The notes: generated from the letters alone by a model not told the origin. Shown: positions 18,783 to 29,959, counted from the first letter of the stretch. The stretch is 64,000 bases of DNA from Pseudoalteromonas piscicida (GCF_000238315.3 NZ_CP011924.1:3804001-3868000), one strand, 5' to 3'. Translations and numbers: made by a program.

Positions 18783-18948
18783 ATTACGCGAACTTCCTTT
18801 AACTAAAGCATTAGCCAAAAATTTAGACTGTATGGCTTGTTAACTTAAGCCGAATTCCAGCAAATAGCAAATATTTCTCCATTTCGTGGAGTATTATAGA
18901 GAGTTCGAGGTAAATAGCAGCAAAATACTGGTCTAATCAGAAGGGTAG

Positions 18949-18970
18949 AGGGGCAAACAAGCTTGCCCCT
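18949..18970 (-). terminator. Hairpin terminator after dsbD
   Basis: An 8-bp stem AGGGGCAA / TTGCCCCT lies 8-29 bp past the dsbD stop; the U-run is poor. Confidence 0.45.
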
Positions 18971-18977
18971 AAAATGG

Positions 18978-20804
18978 TTACTTTGCGTCCTGCTTGGCCT
19001 TTTCTAGGTGGGCAGCAAAGTCTTTTGCGTCTAAAAAGCCTGTGATGCGGTGTGCTGGCATCTCATTACCTTGGCTATCAAAGATTAAAATAGTCGGTAA
19101 ACCAAACACCGTAAATGCTTCCATGATCTCTTGGGTGTTGTCATTGGCCTTGGTCAAATCGAGCTTTAATAGCTCATAATCTTTGAACTGTGCTTGTACT
19201 TCAGGTTTCGGGAAAGTGTATTTTTCAAACTCTTTACACGCAACACACCACTCTGCGTATAAATCAACGATAGGCACTTTGCCTTTAGCATTGGCCTCAG
19301 CAACGGCGACTTTAAGCGCGGCTAAGTCAGGTAGTAGCTTAAACTTCTGCTCTCCGGTAACGGTCTCGGTTTGAGTCGATGCAGTACTTACAACAGCTGC
19401 AGGTGCTGGAAACAGGCTTGTTTTTAATGCATATAAACCAACAATAAACAGGGTGATCGCGAAGCCCCATAATGTGGTTTTACCTTTGCCTGCCTGTAAT
19501 TGGCTTTGCCAATAATGCAAGTAGAGTGCTGTCGCTACGGCGAGGCCACCGGCAAGTGAGATAATCACTGTCGCATCGAGTATGCGCTCTAAAAGGATAA
19601 GCGGTACGAAGAGCATCACAAAACCAAATAGCGTTTTGACCTGATCCATCCAGCCACCTGCTTTTGGTAGTAATTTTCCACCTGAGGTACCTAGCAGTAA
19701 TAGCGGTAGGCCCATGCCCAAGCTAAGGGCATATAGCGTTACCGCGCCCACCACATAATCACCACTTTGCGCGACAAATAATAGCGCGCCAGAAAGTGGA
19801 GCCGTGGTGCAAGGCGATGCAATAAGTCCAGAAAGCACACCCATAATGAATACGCCCCAGTAATTGCCGCCTTTTTGCTTGTTACTGAGCTGAGTGAGTT
19901 TATCCATCATGCCGCTAGGCAAACGAATTTCGTAAACCCCAAACATAGATAGCGCAAGTGCGACGAACAATATACTAAAGCTGATAAGTACCGCTGGATG
20001 CTGCAAGTAGCCTTGAATTTGGCCACCGAAATACGCAACGACTAACCCAAGCGCAGCGTAAGTGACCGCCATACCTTGCACATAAATAAAAGACAAACTG
20101 AAGGCTTTTTTAGTCGAAAGACCTTGTTGACCGGCGATGAGGCTCGACAAAATAGGGAACATCGGGAATACACAAGGGGTAAACGCAAGGCCAATACCAA
20201 GGCCAAAGAACGTCAAAATATTCGCAAGTAAGCTGCGCTGCATTAACTGCTCAGTGAAAGATAAATTATCGTTATCCACAGGCGCGCTTTCGCTTTGAAC
20301 TTCTGCTTTTTTCTCAGGTGCTTTCGTTTCAGGAGCTTTGGTTGAGGTGGTCTTTGGCTTTTCTCCGGCAATCGTGCTTAGCGGCACTTCAACAATTTCT
20401 GGCGGATAGCAAAGCCCCGCTTCGGCGCAGCCTTGATAGCGTATTTTTACGATTGCACCTTGCTCGATATTACTGAGCTTAGAGATAACGGATAAGTTAT
20501 TAAAGTAGACTTCAGTGCGACCAAAAAACTCATCTTCAATCATCTTTCCTTGCTCAAGCTCCGGCACTTGGATGTCGGCTTGTTTGGCGATAATTTGAAG
20601 ATTCTTCTTATATAAGTAATAGCCGTCGGCGATGTCCCAACCTACAAACAAGGTGTTGCCTTGTTGGTCAAAATCGAACTTGAATGCTTCTTTTACTGGT
20701 AAAAAAGTCTGTTGTTTAGGAGCCAGTAAGCTGTCTAGCACTGCATTGTTTGCTTGCGCGGGAAACCACATCAGCAATGAGAAAAGAACTACTAAGAGTC
20801 GCAT
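18978..20804 (-). CDS. dsbD: Protein-disulfide reductase DsbD
   Basis: 608 aa from the ATG at 20804, which overlaps the cutA stop by one base (TAATG) and begins a signal peptide (MRLLVVLFSLLMWFPAQA). Order: periplasmic alpha domain with its Cys pair (CAEAGLCYPPE), eight-helix membrane beta domain with its two Cys (FTPCVFPMFP and LIASPCTTAP), and a C-terminal thioredoxin-like gamma domain with EWCVACKEF. It moves electrons from cytoplasmic thioredoxin to periplasmic DsbC/DsbG and cytochrome c maturation. Coupled to cutA, the common arrangement. Confidence 0.97.
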   Translation of the reverse strand: MRLLVVLFSLLMWFPAQANNAVLDSLLAPKQQTFLPVKEAFKFDFDQQGNTLFVGWDIADGYYLYKKNLQIIAKQADIQVPELEQGKMIEDEFFGRTEVYFNNLSVISKLSNIEQGAIVKIRYQGCAEAGLCYPPEIVEVPLSTIAGEKPKTTSTKAPETKAPEKKAEVQSESAPVDNDNLSFTEQLMQRSLLANILTFFGLGIGLAFTPCVFPMFPILSSLIAGQQGLSTKKAFSLSFIYVQGMAVTYAALGLVVAYFGGQIQGYLQHPAVLISFSILFVALALSMFGVYEIRLPSGMMDKLTQLSNKQKGGNYWGVFIMGVLSGLIASPCTTAPLSGALLFVAQSGDYVVGAVTLYALSLGMGLPLLLLGTSGGKLLPKAGGWMDQVKTLFGFVMLFVPLILLERILDATVIISLAGGLAVATALYLHYWQSQLQAGKGKTTLWGFAITLFIVGLYALKTSLFPAPAAVVSTASTQTETVTGEQKFKLLPDLAALKVAVAEANAKGKVPIVDLYAEWCVACKEFEKYTFPKPEVQAQFKDYELLKLDLTKANDNTQEIMEAFTVFGLPTILIFDSQGNEMPAHRITGFLDAKDFAAHLEKAKQDAK

Positions 20805-21136
20805 TACAATAATACCTCGTCCATCCATTTGAAATAAGCTAAGTTGCCGCTGGTTACGTCCACGACTTGAATTTCTGGAACATCATAACTGTGTAGTTCA
20901 CGAATCGCGGCCATCACTTGCTCTAGTTTTTCGGATTTTGTCTTGATTAACAGCTTGGTTTCTTGTGCATGTTCAACCTGACCTTCCCAAACATAAATAG
21001 ATTCCACTGCTGGGATTAGGTTCACACAAGCTGCAAGTTTTTGCTCTACAAGTTGCGTTGCAATCTTACGCGCTTCAGTAACTGAATCGCATGTAGATAA
21101 GACGAGTTTATATCTTACGCCCATTGCCATTTCCAT
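20804..21136 (-). CDS. cutA: Divalent-cation tolerance protein CutA
   Basis: 110 aa with the CutA pattern: STCDSVTEARKIATQLVEQKLAACVNLIP, SIYVWEGQVEHAQETKLLIKT and a C-terminal NLAYFKWMDEVL. It is a small trimeric PII-like protein linked to copper tolerance; its precise role is unsettled. Three close ATGs (21136, 21130, 21124) are possible and none has a clear ribosome site. Ends one base into dsbD. Confidence 0.96.
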   Translation of the reverse strand: MEMAMGVRYKLVLSTCDSVTEARKIATQLVEQKLAACVNLIPAVESIYVWEGQVEHAQETKLLIKTKSEKLEQVMAAIRELHSYDVPEIQVVDVTSGNLAYFKWMDEVLL

Positions 21137-21253
21137 TTTAGGGTTAGTAATGGCATCTTAGCGGATAGCGCCTCTTTTCTAAAGCGTCTTACTTATATCG
21201 CTTGAATTAAGACCTTAGCACCCATATTTATCTTTCGTAGATTTGGAGAAAGT

Positions 21254-21766
21254 ATGTTTAGATTCTTATTTATTTTATTTATCGCTATTCCGATTATTGA
21301 AATTGCTTTGCTGATCCAAGTCAGCGAGGTGATAGGCGGTTTTGCTACCATTGCGCTTGTAATTGGTACCGCTATTTTAGGGGCAAGACTAGTGAAACAG
21401 CAGGGTTTTGGCGCTTATGTCAACGTACAGCAACAGATGTCTCGTGGGCAATTGCCTGCACAAGATTTATTTACCGGTTTGTGTGTGATTATTGCCGGCG
21501 TGCTATTGATGACGCCTGGGATCATGACCGATGTATTAGGTTTTTTACTGTTAACTCCAGCCGTTAGAAAAAAGCTGGCGCAGTCGCTTTTAGCTCATGC
21601 CACCGTAAGAGTGCAAACAGGCATGCATTCAGGCCAGTCACCGTTTGCTAGTCAATCACGCGATGAGCGTCCGGAGCAGCAAGAAGAAATTAGAGATCCA
21701 TATAAAAATCAATCGGGTAGAAATTCTTCAACAACGATTGAAGGTGAATACGAAAGAAAAGACTAA
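21254..21766 (+). CDS. fxsA: FxsA-family inner-membrane protein
   Basis: 170 aa. It begins MFRFLFILFIAIPIIEIALLIQV, with further hydrophobic segments (ATIALVIGTAILGARLV, LCVIIAGVLLMTPGIMTDVLGFLLLTP) and a hydrophilic C-tail. FxsA is a cytoplasmic-membrane protein that, when overproduced, relieves F-plasmid exclusion of phage T7. Its position just before groESL is the conserved gammaproteobacterial arrangement. ATG follows TTGGAGAAAG. Confidence 0.92.
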   Translation: MFRFLFILFIAIPIIEIALLIQVSEVIGGFATIALVIGTAILGARLVKQQGFGAYVNVQQQMSRGQLPAQDLFTGLCVIIAGVLLMTPGIMTDVLGFLLLTPAVRKKLAQSLLAHATVRVQTGMHSGQSPFASQSRDERPEQQEEIRDPYKNQSGRNSSTTIEGEYERKD

Positions 21767-21784
21767 ATTTTTTTGGTTTTTTCT

Positions 21785-21815
21785 CTTGGGTTTTAATTTG
21801 CCCATCCCCATAAAT
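21785..21815 (+). promoter_or_regulatory. Sigma-32 (heat-shock) type promoter for groESL
   Basis: CTTGGG (21785-21790), 15-bp spacer, CCCCATAAAT (21806-21815), a good fit to the RpoH consensus CTTGAA / CCCCATNT. It lies about 110 bp upstream of groES. Confidence 0.75.
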
Positions 21816-21922
21816 GAAAGCAATTAAAATTGCGTGTGTTAACCACAACCTGTGGATGTAACACCGCCTTAAAAAAGCATTATTTCTGTCATTGTTCAGA
21901 AACTGTTAGGAGAACTATATAA

Positions 21923-22210
21923 ATGAACATTCGTCCTTTACATGATCGCGTCATTGTTAAGCGTCTTGAAGAAGAAACAAAGTCAGCTGGCGGCATTGTG
22001 TTAACTGGTTCTGCAGCTGAAAAGTCTTCACGTGGTGAAGTAGTTGCAGTAGGCAACGGCCGCGTGTTGGACAATGGTGAAACTAAAGCACTACAAGTAA
22101 AAGCTGGCGACACAGTGTTGTTCGGCTCTTACATCGAAAAAACTGAAAAGATCGAAGGTCAAGAGTACCTGATCATGCGCGAAGATAACATCTTAGGCAT
22201 CGTAGAATAA
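21923..22210 (+). CDS. groES: Co-chaperonin GroES
   Basis: 95 aa, standard length. [21 protein letters not shown], the mobile loop region [15 protein letters not shown], and [34 protein letters not shown]. It forms the heptameric lid of the GroEL folding chamber. ATG follows TTAGGAGAAC. First gene of groES-groEL, separated by 50 bp. Confidence 0.99.
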   Translation: MNIRPLHDRVIVKRLEEETKSAGGIVLTGSAAEKSSRGEVVAVGNGRVLDNGETKALQVKAGDTVLFGSYIEKTEKIEGQEYLIMREDNILGIVE

Positions 22211-22224
22211 TTAATACTTTTTAG

Positions 22225-23939
<1,715 letters not shown>

Positions 23940-23942
23940 GAA

Positions 23943-23974
23943 AAACCCTAACAGTTTGATGTTAGGGTTTTTTT
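23943..23974 (+). terminator. Intrinsic terminator of groESL
   Basis: Stem AACCCTAACA / TGTTAGGGTT followed by a run of about seven T, 35 bp past the groEL stop. Confidence 0.9.
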
Positions 23975-24007
23975 ATGCCTGAAATTTGCTCAAGCGTCAT
24001 TATTTTA

Positions 24008-24043
24008 GGGATATAAAGTGGGGTATCGATTTAAGTCCCATGT
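24008..24043 (+). repeat. Short direct repeat, copy 1 (partner at 25668-25703)
   Basis: A 36-bp segment sharing AAGTGGGGTATCG and the end CCCATGT, equal in length and mostly identical to 25668-25703. With the groEL-end repeat it brackets the accessory genes at 24.2-25.4 kb. Confidence 0.65.
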
Positions 24044-24209
24044 GTTGTAAAAAAATGTGCTTTGTGCTGTTTCACACAAATGGACTAGTAGCAGGAACAT
24101 GCTTAGGTGGGCTAATAAACCGATGTATAACAACCATAAAATCCAACACAATATGCTAAAGTAAAATAGGAATACTGCCGATACTAAGGCAATACGAAAA
24201 GGAGCTTTT

Positions 24210-24839
24210 ATGACTATTCATTTTAATATCCATTCGGCGTCAACAACGAATGCGCCAACATCAACACCTACACAACCGTTTGCTGCGCCCGTAAAAAAGG
24301 AACCAGAACCAAATCAGATTAAAGATACCAAAGAGAAACAAGTATCTGACGAGTCTGTGTCTATTGCTGCATTTACAGGTGATGCACCGAGCAGTTCACC
24401 ATACAGCGCTCTACTTAATCCTGAGGGCTTTGATTTTGAGAATATGTCTATCAATGAATTTAAAGGTATTGTTGACGCAATTCGAACGTTGGAGTCTGAT
24501 ATGGCACGCTCGAGTGGGTATACAGGGAGCTTACGTGACACATTTTGGGATGATGTAATGGGGGTGAAAGGTTCTTTAGATGGTGTCAATTTTGAGGAAA
24601 AAGGTTTCAAGCCTGACGAAAAAATAAATATTATCGACTTCTTTGTAGATCATGTAGAAGGCGCGGCGCAAATGGAAAAAGAGAACTACCGCTCATTTCA
24701 TGGTGTGTTGGGTAATGTTCAAAAGAAACAGCAAACAGTTGCTAAAATCACTTCAGAATCTTTTCTCCAAGAGTATCAAGAGAAGGTGATCAATTTCCTA
24801 AAAAGCCAAGAAACTAAACTTGTTGATACGCAGGCTTAA
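24210..24839 (+). CDS. Hypothetical soluble protein, accessory
   Basis: 209 aa with a strong AAAGGAG ribosome site. Residues 1-60 are Thr/Pro/Ser/Lys-rich and probably disordered, followed by an acidic helical region (MSINEFKGIVDAIRTLESDM, EKINIIDFFVDHVEGA, FLQEYQEKVINFLKSQETK). No signal peptide or membrane helix. No family recognised. Lies between two direct repeats that resemble the groEL 3' end, so probably a gained cassette. Confidence 0.7.
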   Translation: MTIHFNIHSASTTNAPTSTPTQPFAAPVKKEPEPNQIKDTKEKQVSDESVSIAAFTGDAPSSSPYSALLNPEGFDFENMSINEFKGIVDAIRTLESDMARSSGYTGSLRDTFWDDVMGVKGSLDGVNFEEKGFKPDEKINIIDFFVDHVEGAAQMEKENYRSFHGVLGNVQKKQQTVAKITSESFLQEYQEKVINFLKSQETKLVDTQA

Positions 24840-24850
24840 TTAGCCTGCGT
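24828..24850. terminator. Hairpin between convergent genes
   Basis: Perfect inverted repeat ACGCAGGCT / AGCCTGCGT overlapping the stop of the 24210 gene. It can serve both strands, though U-runs are weak. Confidence 0.55.
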
Positions 24851-24858
24851 AATATAAA

Positions 24859-25365
24859 TTAATTCTCGCGGTATTCGTAACGTACACCGCCACGTATACT
24901 TGTACCGCCACCGTTGTTTTTCAGAGTTAATCTATAGCTGCCACGAGGAAGGTATCTTCCGATATGAGTACCTCGATCAATTTCTCTATCATCACGGTAT
25001 AAAATTAATTCCATATCATGGCCATCATAGTTTCTTTCTATTGTGAAAAAGTAAGAATTACAAGTACCGCCAAAGCTTGAAAAATTGGTAAGAGTAATTT
25101 CTTGATCTACTTTAGCACTTGCATACTTTGTATATTTATAGGTCTCGCAGCGTCCCCATTCAGCATTTAATTCAGCTGCTCTTTGATTTACGTCTAGCTC
25201 GCCACTTTCAGAACGGTCTAGCAGCTCAGCCATAGTAATACCTTCAGCTTTAGCGACCGCTTCAGCTCTTTGAACTAATCCTCCTTCGGCTTGAGCATAA
25301 GATATAGCAGAAGTGCTAACCAATGTCGCTAACATAAGCGATTTTAATAAACCGGTAACTTTCAT
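24859..25365 (-). CDS. Small secreted hypothetical protein
   Basis: 168 aa; the ATG follows AAAGGAAT. A signal peptide (MKVTGLLKSLMLATLVSTSA, cleavage about AQA) precedes a short helical region and a C-terminal beta-rich part with two Cys (WGRCETYKY, FGGTCNSYFF). Its RGSYRLTLKNNGGGTS pattern recalls bacterial pre-peptidase-like or carbohydrate-contact beta sandwiches, but the family is not recognised. Exported; function unknown. Between the direct repeats described at 23891 and 25739. Confidence 0.75.
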   Translation of the reverse strand: MKVTGLLKSLMLATLVSTSAISYAQAEGGLVQRAEAVAKAEGITMAELLDRSESGELDVNQRAAELNAEWGRCETYKYTKYASAKVDQEITLTNFSSFGGTCNSYFFTIERNYDGHDMELILYRDDREIDRGTHIGRYLPRGSYRLTLKNNGGGTSIRGGVRYEYREN

Positions 25366-25667
25366 AATATTCCTTTGTCCTTGAAGTTATTTTGTATGAT
25401 GAGAAAAAGAGAGTGATTTTGTAACTTGACTCTTGAAAGCCTTTTCTCAGAATCAAACTCGGAGAAAATTTTAATTTATCTATGTTCCTATTACAATACA
25501 AGGTAGTTCGAAATTTACTTCTAATTATATGATTGCCAGTATCATAACAATTTGTTATTAAATAATTTATATTGAATTGCTTCAGAGCCTTAGAGTTGTT
25601 GTTAGCGCGCTATTGATATAGGTAACTGGGTGAAAAATAAATAAATTTATCCTTTATTTCATCCGAG

Positions 25668-25703
25668 GGGTATTAAGTGGGGTATCGCCACTTTTTCCCA
25701 TGT
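25668..25703 (+). repeat. Short direct repeat, copy 2 (partner at 24008-24043)
   Basis: Same length as the partner and matching over AAGTGGGGTATCG and the CCCATGT end; internal bases differ. The spacer 25366-25667 is AT-rich and shows no gene. Confidence 0.65.
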
Positions 25704-25738
25704 TAATAGTTAAATAGAAACAAAAGCTTAAGCTCTGT

Positions 25739-25785
25739 ATGGGCGGCATGATGTAAACATCATCTCCTAAGCACTACACGCTTTA
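25739..25785 (+). repeat. Direct repeat copy 2: groEL 3'-end remnant
   Basis: Repeats the groEL end (GGCGGCATGATGTAA) and 3' UTR without any groEL body upstream. It is identical to 23891-23939 except for a missing TAA triplet and edge bases. The layout fits an att-type duplication or a recombination scar. Confidence 0.9.
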
Positions 25786-25786
25786 A

Positions 25787-25817
25787 AAACCCAGCTTCGG
25801 CTGGGTTTGTGCTTTTT
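25787..25817. terminator. Strong intrinsic terminator after the groEL-end remnant
   Basis: Perfect 9-bp stem AAACCCAGC / GCTGGGTTT with a TTCG tetraloop, followed by GTGCTTTTT. Placed like the groESL terminator relative to the repeat, but a different hairpin. Confidence 0.8.
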
Positions 25818-25933
25818 ATATTTGATACTAGGTTCTACACGCTCAGGCAAATGAACTTCTATTTCTTTGAGGTACTCGACTCCATGAGTAATAATTCCCA
25901 AACTTTTTCTCTATAGCACCTTGCTGCTTTTAT

Positions 25934-26095
25934 TTATCCCCCAAGAATATAAATAAACGCCCCTATATCATCCAAACACCGTGGATGTGTAGCCCATAAC
26001 TGCTTATTCGTAAGAATACCCACTCGCTCTTCAGCAGATGTGTAATGATAGATAAGGTCTTTATTCTCTTGTGTTATTTTTCGTGATTTAATTTT
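25934..26095 (-). pseudogene. Relic of a DUF2971-like gene (N-terminal fragment)
   Basis: Minus-strand translation gives IYHYTSAEERVGILTNKQLW then ATHPRCLDDIGAF, and stops at 25934. The pattern YHYTS...GIL...LWATH..LDD matches the start of DUF2971 proteins as I know them. There is no in-frame ATG near the start (in-frame stops just upstream) and only about 50 codons survive, so it is a decayed fragment. Codes nothing intact. Confidence 0.45.
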
Positions 26096-26123
26096 TCAAT
26101 TTCATAGCAGAGCATCAAAGTTT

Positions 26124-27659
26124 TTAGTGCTTTATATCTTTATTCACCAACTCCCTCACTACCGGCCACTTTTTGATTCCCTCTAATAAGGCGTCTGTTG
26201 TCCACTCGACCTCATTAAATGGGATGTCAGGTTGATAAAAATCACCATTGCCACGAGCTCTATTTACATAGACTTTATTAGGAATAATGACCTTGCTCAA
26301 GCCTGATGGGGTATCAACCAACCTTACATCCATATAGGTTGAATCTGAGCTACTTGGGGCGCCAAATAACACTGTATTTGAAAACAACTTAAAAGTATCG
26401 ACAGCATCCAGACAGGCGCTGCCACATTGCCCCGGCACGATCACTATCGCTTTATTTTTAAAGTCACTTTCAGCTAGCTGCTTTGAAGCATTGTTTGCTT
26501 GTGGCTTATGCTCTACATAAAATGGCTTTCCAGCCTCTAAGGATGCACGCATACCTACAGACACTGCTTTCACCATTTCATGCATCTCAGGCTGGTCGCG
26601 TAATACAGTTATTAACGACTCTACATACTGAGTATTATCTTTTGATGCTCGCCACCACACCTGTGATTTTTCGTCATGTTTATCTTTTCGATAATTAACG
26701 ATTTGCTGCCCCCATAATTGCTCGGCGATTTTCAAACTCCAATACGTTGAACCACCTTGATTATGACGAAGGTCTAATACCACAGCTGTAGCTGTGAGAA
26801 GTTGTTCGCGTTGCCTAGCTAAGTCAGCAAATAGTTGCTGGTAATTTGATTTTTCTGTTTCGTTAGGTGCAAAGGTGGGCATTGCTATCCAGGCTATATC
26901 TTCGACAGGCCAATGTAAACCGACCTCCAACTTATCGCCATTGTAAGCATTTACTAGATGTTGACTAACACTATCTGGTCGTTCTACCCACTGTAATTGT
27001 AGACTGTAGGCCACGCCACTCGATTGCACAAAGTCGCATGTTTTTAATGGTGGTAAAAATGGATTACCGTCGTCGATTAATAATCGCCACCCTTGATTCC
27101 ACCAATGACCTGGCTGCTCAACTTGACCATGAAACTTAAACAACGTGTTACGCATTAACGGCTTAATAGGTGTATCATTACAGCTTATGATCTTGTCGCC
27201 CTTAGTCACTTTATCATGCTCGCTGTAATACACTTTTAAACCATCACCACGCCAGACTACCGAGAACCCCGGCCAACGTCTAGGTTGCCTCACCGATTTT
27301 GGTAAAACCGCCACAGCGCCAGCATGACCATCCTGTAAAACCGTATTAAAACGGGCAATTGTGGCCTCATAGCCTGAGGTATTTTTGATCTTTTCAGCAA
27401 GCACTAAGGCTTGTTGCTTTGCGTTTTCAAGTAACTGTGCAAAGCCAGGATTGTGGCTATCCAACATACCGGGGTGGTTAGTAGCTGATTGCTGATAGGC
27501 GTAATGGATATCTTGTTTTGCAACAGCTTGCCACTGCAGAGCTGTGCTAGGCAGGTTGTCGATTGAATCGTTGTCATTTCCAAGCGCATGAGAATTCGTT
27601 GCAAGCACACAAAGGCAGCTCGCTAACGTTCCAAGGTAGGTGTTAATTGTTTTTTTCAT
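26124..27659 (-). CDS. S41-family (C-terminal-processing-like) peptidase, exported
   Basis: 511 aa from the ATG at 27659, which starts a signal peptide (MKKTINTYLGTLASCLCVLA); the upstream start at 27698 would bury it. An N-terminal helical part is followed by a PDZ-like stretch (GFSVVWRGDGLKVYYSEHD, KGDKIISCN) and a tail-specific protease domain: AVVLDLRHNQGGSTYW, then IVIVPGQCGSACLDAVD containing the likely nucleophile Ser, and VLFGAPSSSDSTYMD. Probably a periplasmic or secreted peptidase. Stand-alone, not in an obvious operon; the substrate is unknown. Confidence 0.82.
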   Translation of the reverse strand: MKKTINTYLGTLASCLCVLATNSHALGNDNDSIDNLPSTALQWQAVAKQDIHYAYQQSATNHPGMLDSHNPGFAQLLENAKQQALVLAEKIKNTSGYEATIARFNTVLQDGHAGAVAVLPKSVRQPRRWPGFSVVWRGDGLKVYYSEHDKVTKGDKIISCNDTPIKPLMRNTLFKFHGQVEQPGHWWNQGWRLLIDDGNPFLPPLKTCDFVQSSGVAYSLQLQWVERPDSVSQHLVNAYNGDKLEVGLHWPVEDIAWIAMPTFAPNETEKSNYQQLFADLARQREQLLTATAVVLDLRHNQGGSTYWSLKIAEQLWGQQIVNYRKDKHDEKSQVWWRASKDNTQYVESLITVLRDQPEMHEMVKAVSVGMRASLEAGKPFYVEHKPQANNASKQLAESDFKNKAIVIVPGQCGSACLDAVDTFKLFSNTVLFGAPSSSDSTYMDVRLVDTPSGLSKVIIPNKVYVNRARGNGDFYQPDIPFNEVEWTTDALLEGIKKWPVVRELVNKDIKH

Positions 27660-27968
27660 ATAGGTGCTTTTAATTATTATAATTTGACTATTTAACACAG
27701 CACAAAAAATCGAGAGATAGTGAGCTCTTTCACAATGACAAGCGCAATATGACAGGATAAATCTCGACCTAAAAAATCATCAAAATAGAAGGCTGATTGC
27801 TCAGCTTACCAACTCACTTACTATTGCAAACAAATCACTTTTGGTGCGAATTGCGCTAAACCCATGACCAATAGTGAGCTATTGATGCACTAATTTACCT
27901 AGTTACCACTTGGATAATTGAAAGTGAACTTAAAGGATTAGTTATCTTATTCTTAATCCAATCTCAAG

Positions 27969-28907
27969 TTAGCTACAAACTAGCGATACCTGCTCTTGGC
28001 CTTTTTTATTTCTTGTTATGACAACATGGCAGTCTTTAATTGATGTGCTAGCATTACCTTGACCACTATTATCTGAGTTATATATGGGCACGCCCCGATC
28101 TTCCACCCTACTTAGCCATTCGGTGAGCCACTTCATGCTACCAGCGGTTTCCTCATTTAATGCTCTGTCTTTGGCCCAAAGCCTAACCCCTAAGACGCCA
28201 CCACCAATAGGAATAATCTGGCCTTGTTTATCGAGTGCTTTTATGAGACTTCCCTCTACGGCTACACTTGTTCCATTAGTTGTGAGCAAATCCAACTTCA
28301 CCCAAGCATTGGTGCCATCTTTAAAATTTATTACCAACACAGGTTTCAGGTTTAAGCCTAGTGATGATAACCCAATATCTAGACCCAGATCAGCTTTTAG
28401 CTGTTTTAGTTGTGTATGAATGAGAGTGAATTGATTTTTAACCTTTTTGTCTGTTTTAATCCGAGTGGCAATTTTACTTATGAAGTTGTGCTCGGGTAAG
28501 GCAATTTGAAATGCACTTTCAAATTCCTCGTTGACGAGTAACGTGATCTCAGCTGTCCGTTTACGGAGCACCTCTACAGTCTTTTGAACTTCGATTAGTT
28601 TTTCTTTGAGTTGCTGTGACATAACCGAGTCTGGCCCGTGATATTCAATACTAAATGCGTGGTATTTATTAGGTGCAGTTACTTCATCAGTACTTAGGTC
28701 TAAAACAGATTTATAAAGTGTTATTTTAGGTGATGAGTGAACGAGATCTACAACATATATCCGCTCGCCTTCATAGCGAGTGACTTCTTCTACTAGTTTT
28801 TGCGAGTGCTCTGGACTACAAGCATTACATAGTACTGTTCTTTCAGCATGTACATAAGTGCTGCACAGACTCATGATTAACACACTGAGATATAAGAAAT
28901 ACTTCAT
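27969..28907 (-). CDS. Exported hypothetical protein
   Basis: 312 aa from the ATG at 28907; a TTG at 28916 is closer to the AAAGGA site but would add only three residues. Signal peptide MKYFLYLSVLIMSLCSTYVHA. The mature protein opens with a Cys pair (VLCNACSPEHSQKL) that resembles a CxxC redox or metal site, then mixed alpha/beta and a C-terminal Cys. I do not recognise the family. The flanking spacers 27660-27968 and 28917-29407 show no supported gene. Confidence 0.75.
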   Translation of the reverse strand: MKYFLYLSVLIMSLCSTYVHAERTVLCNACSPEHSQKLVEEVTRYEGERIYVVDLVHSSPKITLYKSVLDLSTDEVTAPNKYHAFSIEYHGPDSVMSQQLKEKLIEVQKTVEVLRKRTAEITLLVNEEFESAFQIALPEHNFISKIATRIKTDKKVKNQFTLIHTQLKQLKADLGLDIGLSSLGLNLKPVLVINFKDGTNAWVKLDLLTTNGTSVAVEGSLIKALDKQGQIIPIGGGVLGVRLWAKDRALNEETAGSMKWLTEWLSRVEDRGVPIYNSDNSGQGNASTSIKDCHVVITRNKKGQEQVSLVCS

Positions 28908-29407
28908 TTGAAACAATGTCCTTTTGTGTTTCTAAAAAGTGTATTTTGGTTGGTTTTTTGTGAATGTCAATAGTGGGCGGATTTATCATGCAAAATAAAT
29001 AGCAGTGGTTTGATGGGGATAAAAGAGCATAAGGATGAAGCTACACGATTGCTTGTAGTCGTAAAGACACCGCTTTGATTACATCCGTTTGAGAACGATT
29101 TACCCTAATTTAGGTCTTACTAACTATAAGCTAACTTGAACGCTAGCAATTGTGATTCCTTAGAATGCTTTAACTTTGGTTTTTAATAACTCCCAGAAAT
29201 CCTACATTGCTTTTGAGCAAGCACTTATCTAGGGTGGAATAGTATTAGTGAACTTAGTTTTTCATTCAGCTAGCTAACTTTTGTGTACAGCTTTAGGTTG
29301 GTTATGTAAATGTAGTCAAATGTCACACTGCGTAAAAGGGTGTGATCTTGCTTTACTTCGCACAATGAAGGAGTAAGGTGATGGTAGAGTTTGAAGGAGA
29401 TCCAAAG

Positions 29408-29890
29408 ATGAAAACACAAATTGCAATACTTGCTTTATTTATGACTCCCTTGTTTGTCAATGCAGGTGAGGTCGCTGTGACTTGGAAGGACTTTAAAGAG
29501 TATCGCGATGTTAGACCTGGTAATGAAACGCGAGGTTCGTTTCATAAACGGGTTGAAAAGCAACTACAGAAGCATCTAGAAGAATTAGCGACGAAATTAC
29601 CCGAGGGCTACAAGCTCGCAATTACCTTTGATGAGATAGACCTTGCTGGTGATGTTCATTACGGTACCACTGATATTCGGGTGATTAAACCAATCCATTT
29701 CCCTCGTTTTGAAATTAGCTATAAGTTAACAGATAAGTCTGGTAAAACCATCGCAGAGGAAAATGGCGTGACGTTAAAAGATATGTCGTTCATGGATAGA
29801 ATAAAAAGAGGCATGGACGAATCCTTTTATTATGAAAAGCGTCTCTTAACTGATTGGTTTGAAAATGACCTGATTAAAAAGGTTAGTTAA
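29408..29890 (+). CDS. DUF3016-family exported protein
   Basis: 160 aa. The ATG at 29408 follows AAGGAGATCC and starts a signal peptide (MKTQIAILALFMTPLFVNAG); the nominal upstream ATG at 29378 adds ten residues that include the ribosome site. The mature part matches DUF3016 as I know it: VTWKDFKEYRDVRPGNE, AITFDEIDLAGDV, YEKRLLTDWFENDL. Small periplasmic protein of unknown role, common in Alteromonadales and Xanthomonadales. Confidence 0.85.
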   Translation: MKTQIAILALFMTPLFVNAGEVAVTWKDFKEYRDVRPGNETRGSFHKRVEKQLQKHLEELATKLPEGYKLAITFDEIDLAGDVHYGTTDIRVIKPIHFPRFEISYKLTDKSGKTIAEENGVTLKDMSFMDRIKRGMDESFYYEKRLLTDWFENDLIKKVS

Positions 29891-29959
29891 TTAACAGGCA
29901 TTAGCCTTGAGATAAGCTTACACGCAGCGGCCAAGCTGCGTGTTTGGTTAACTAGTTGG

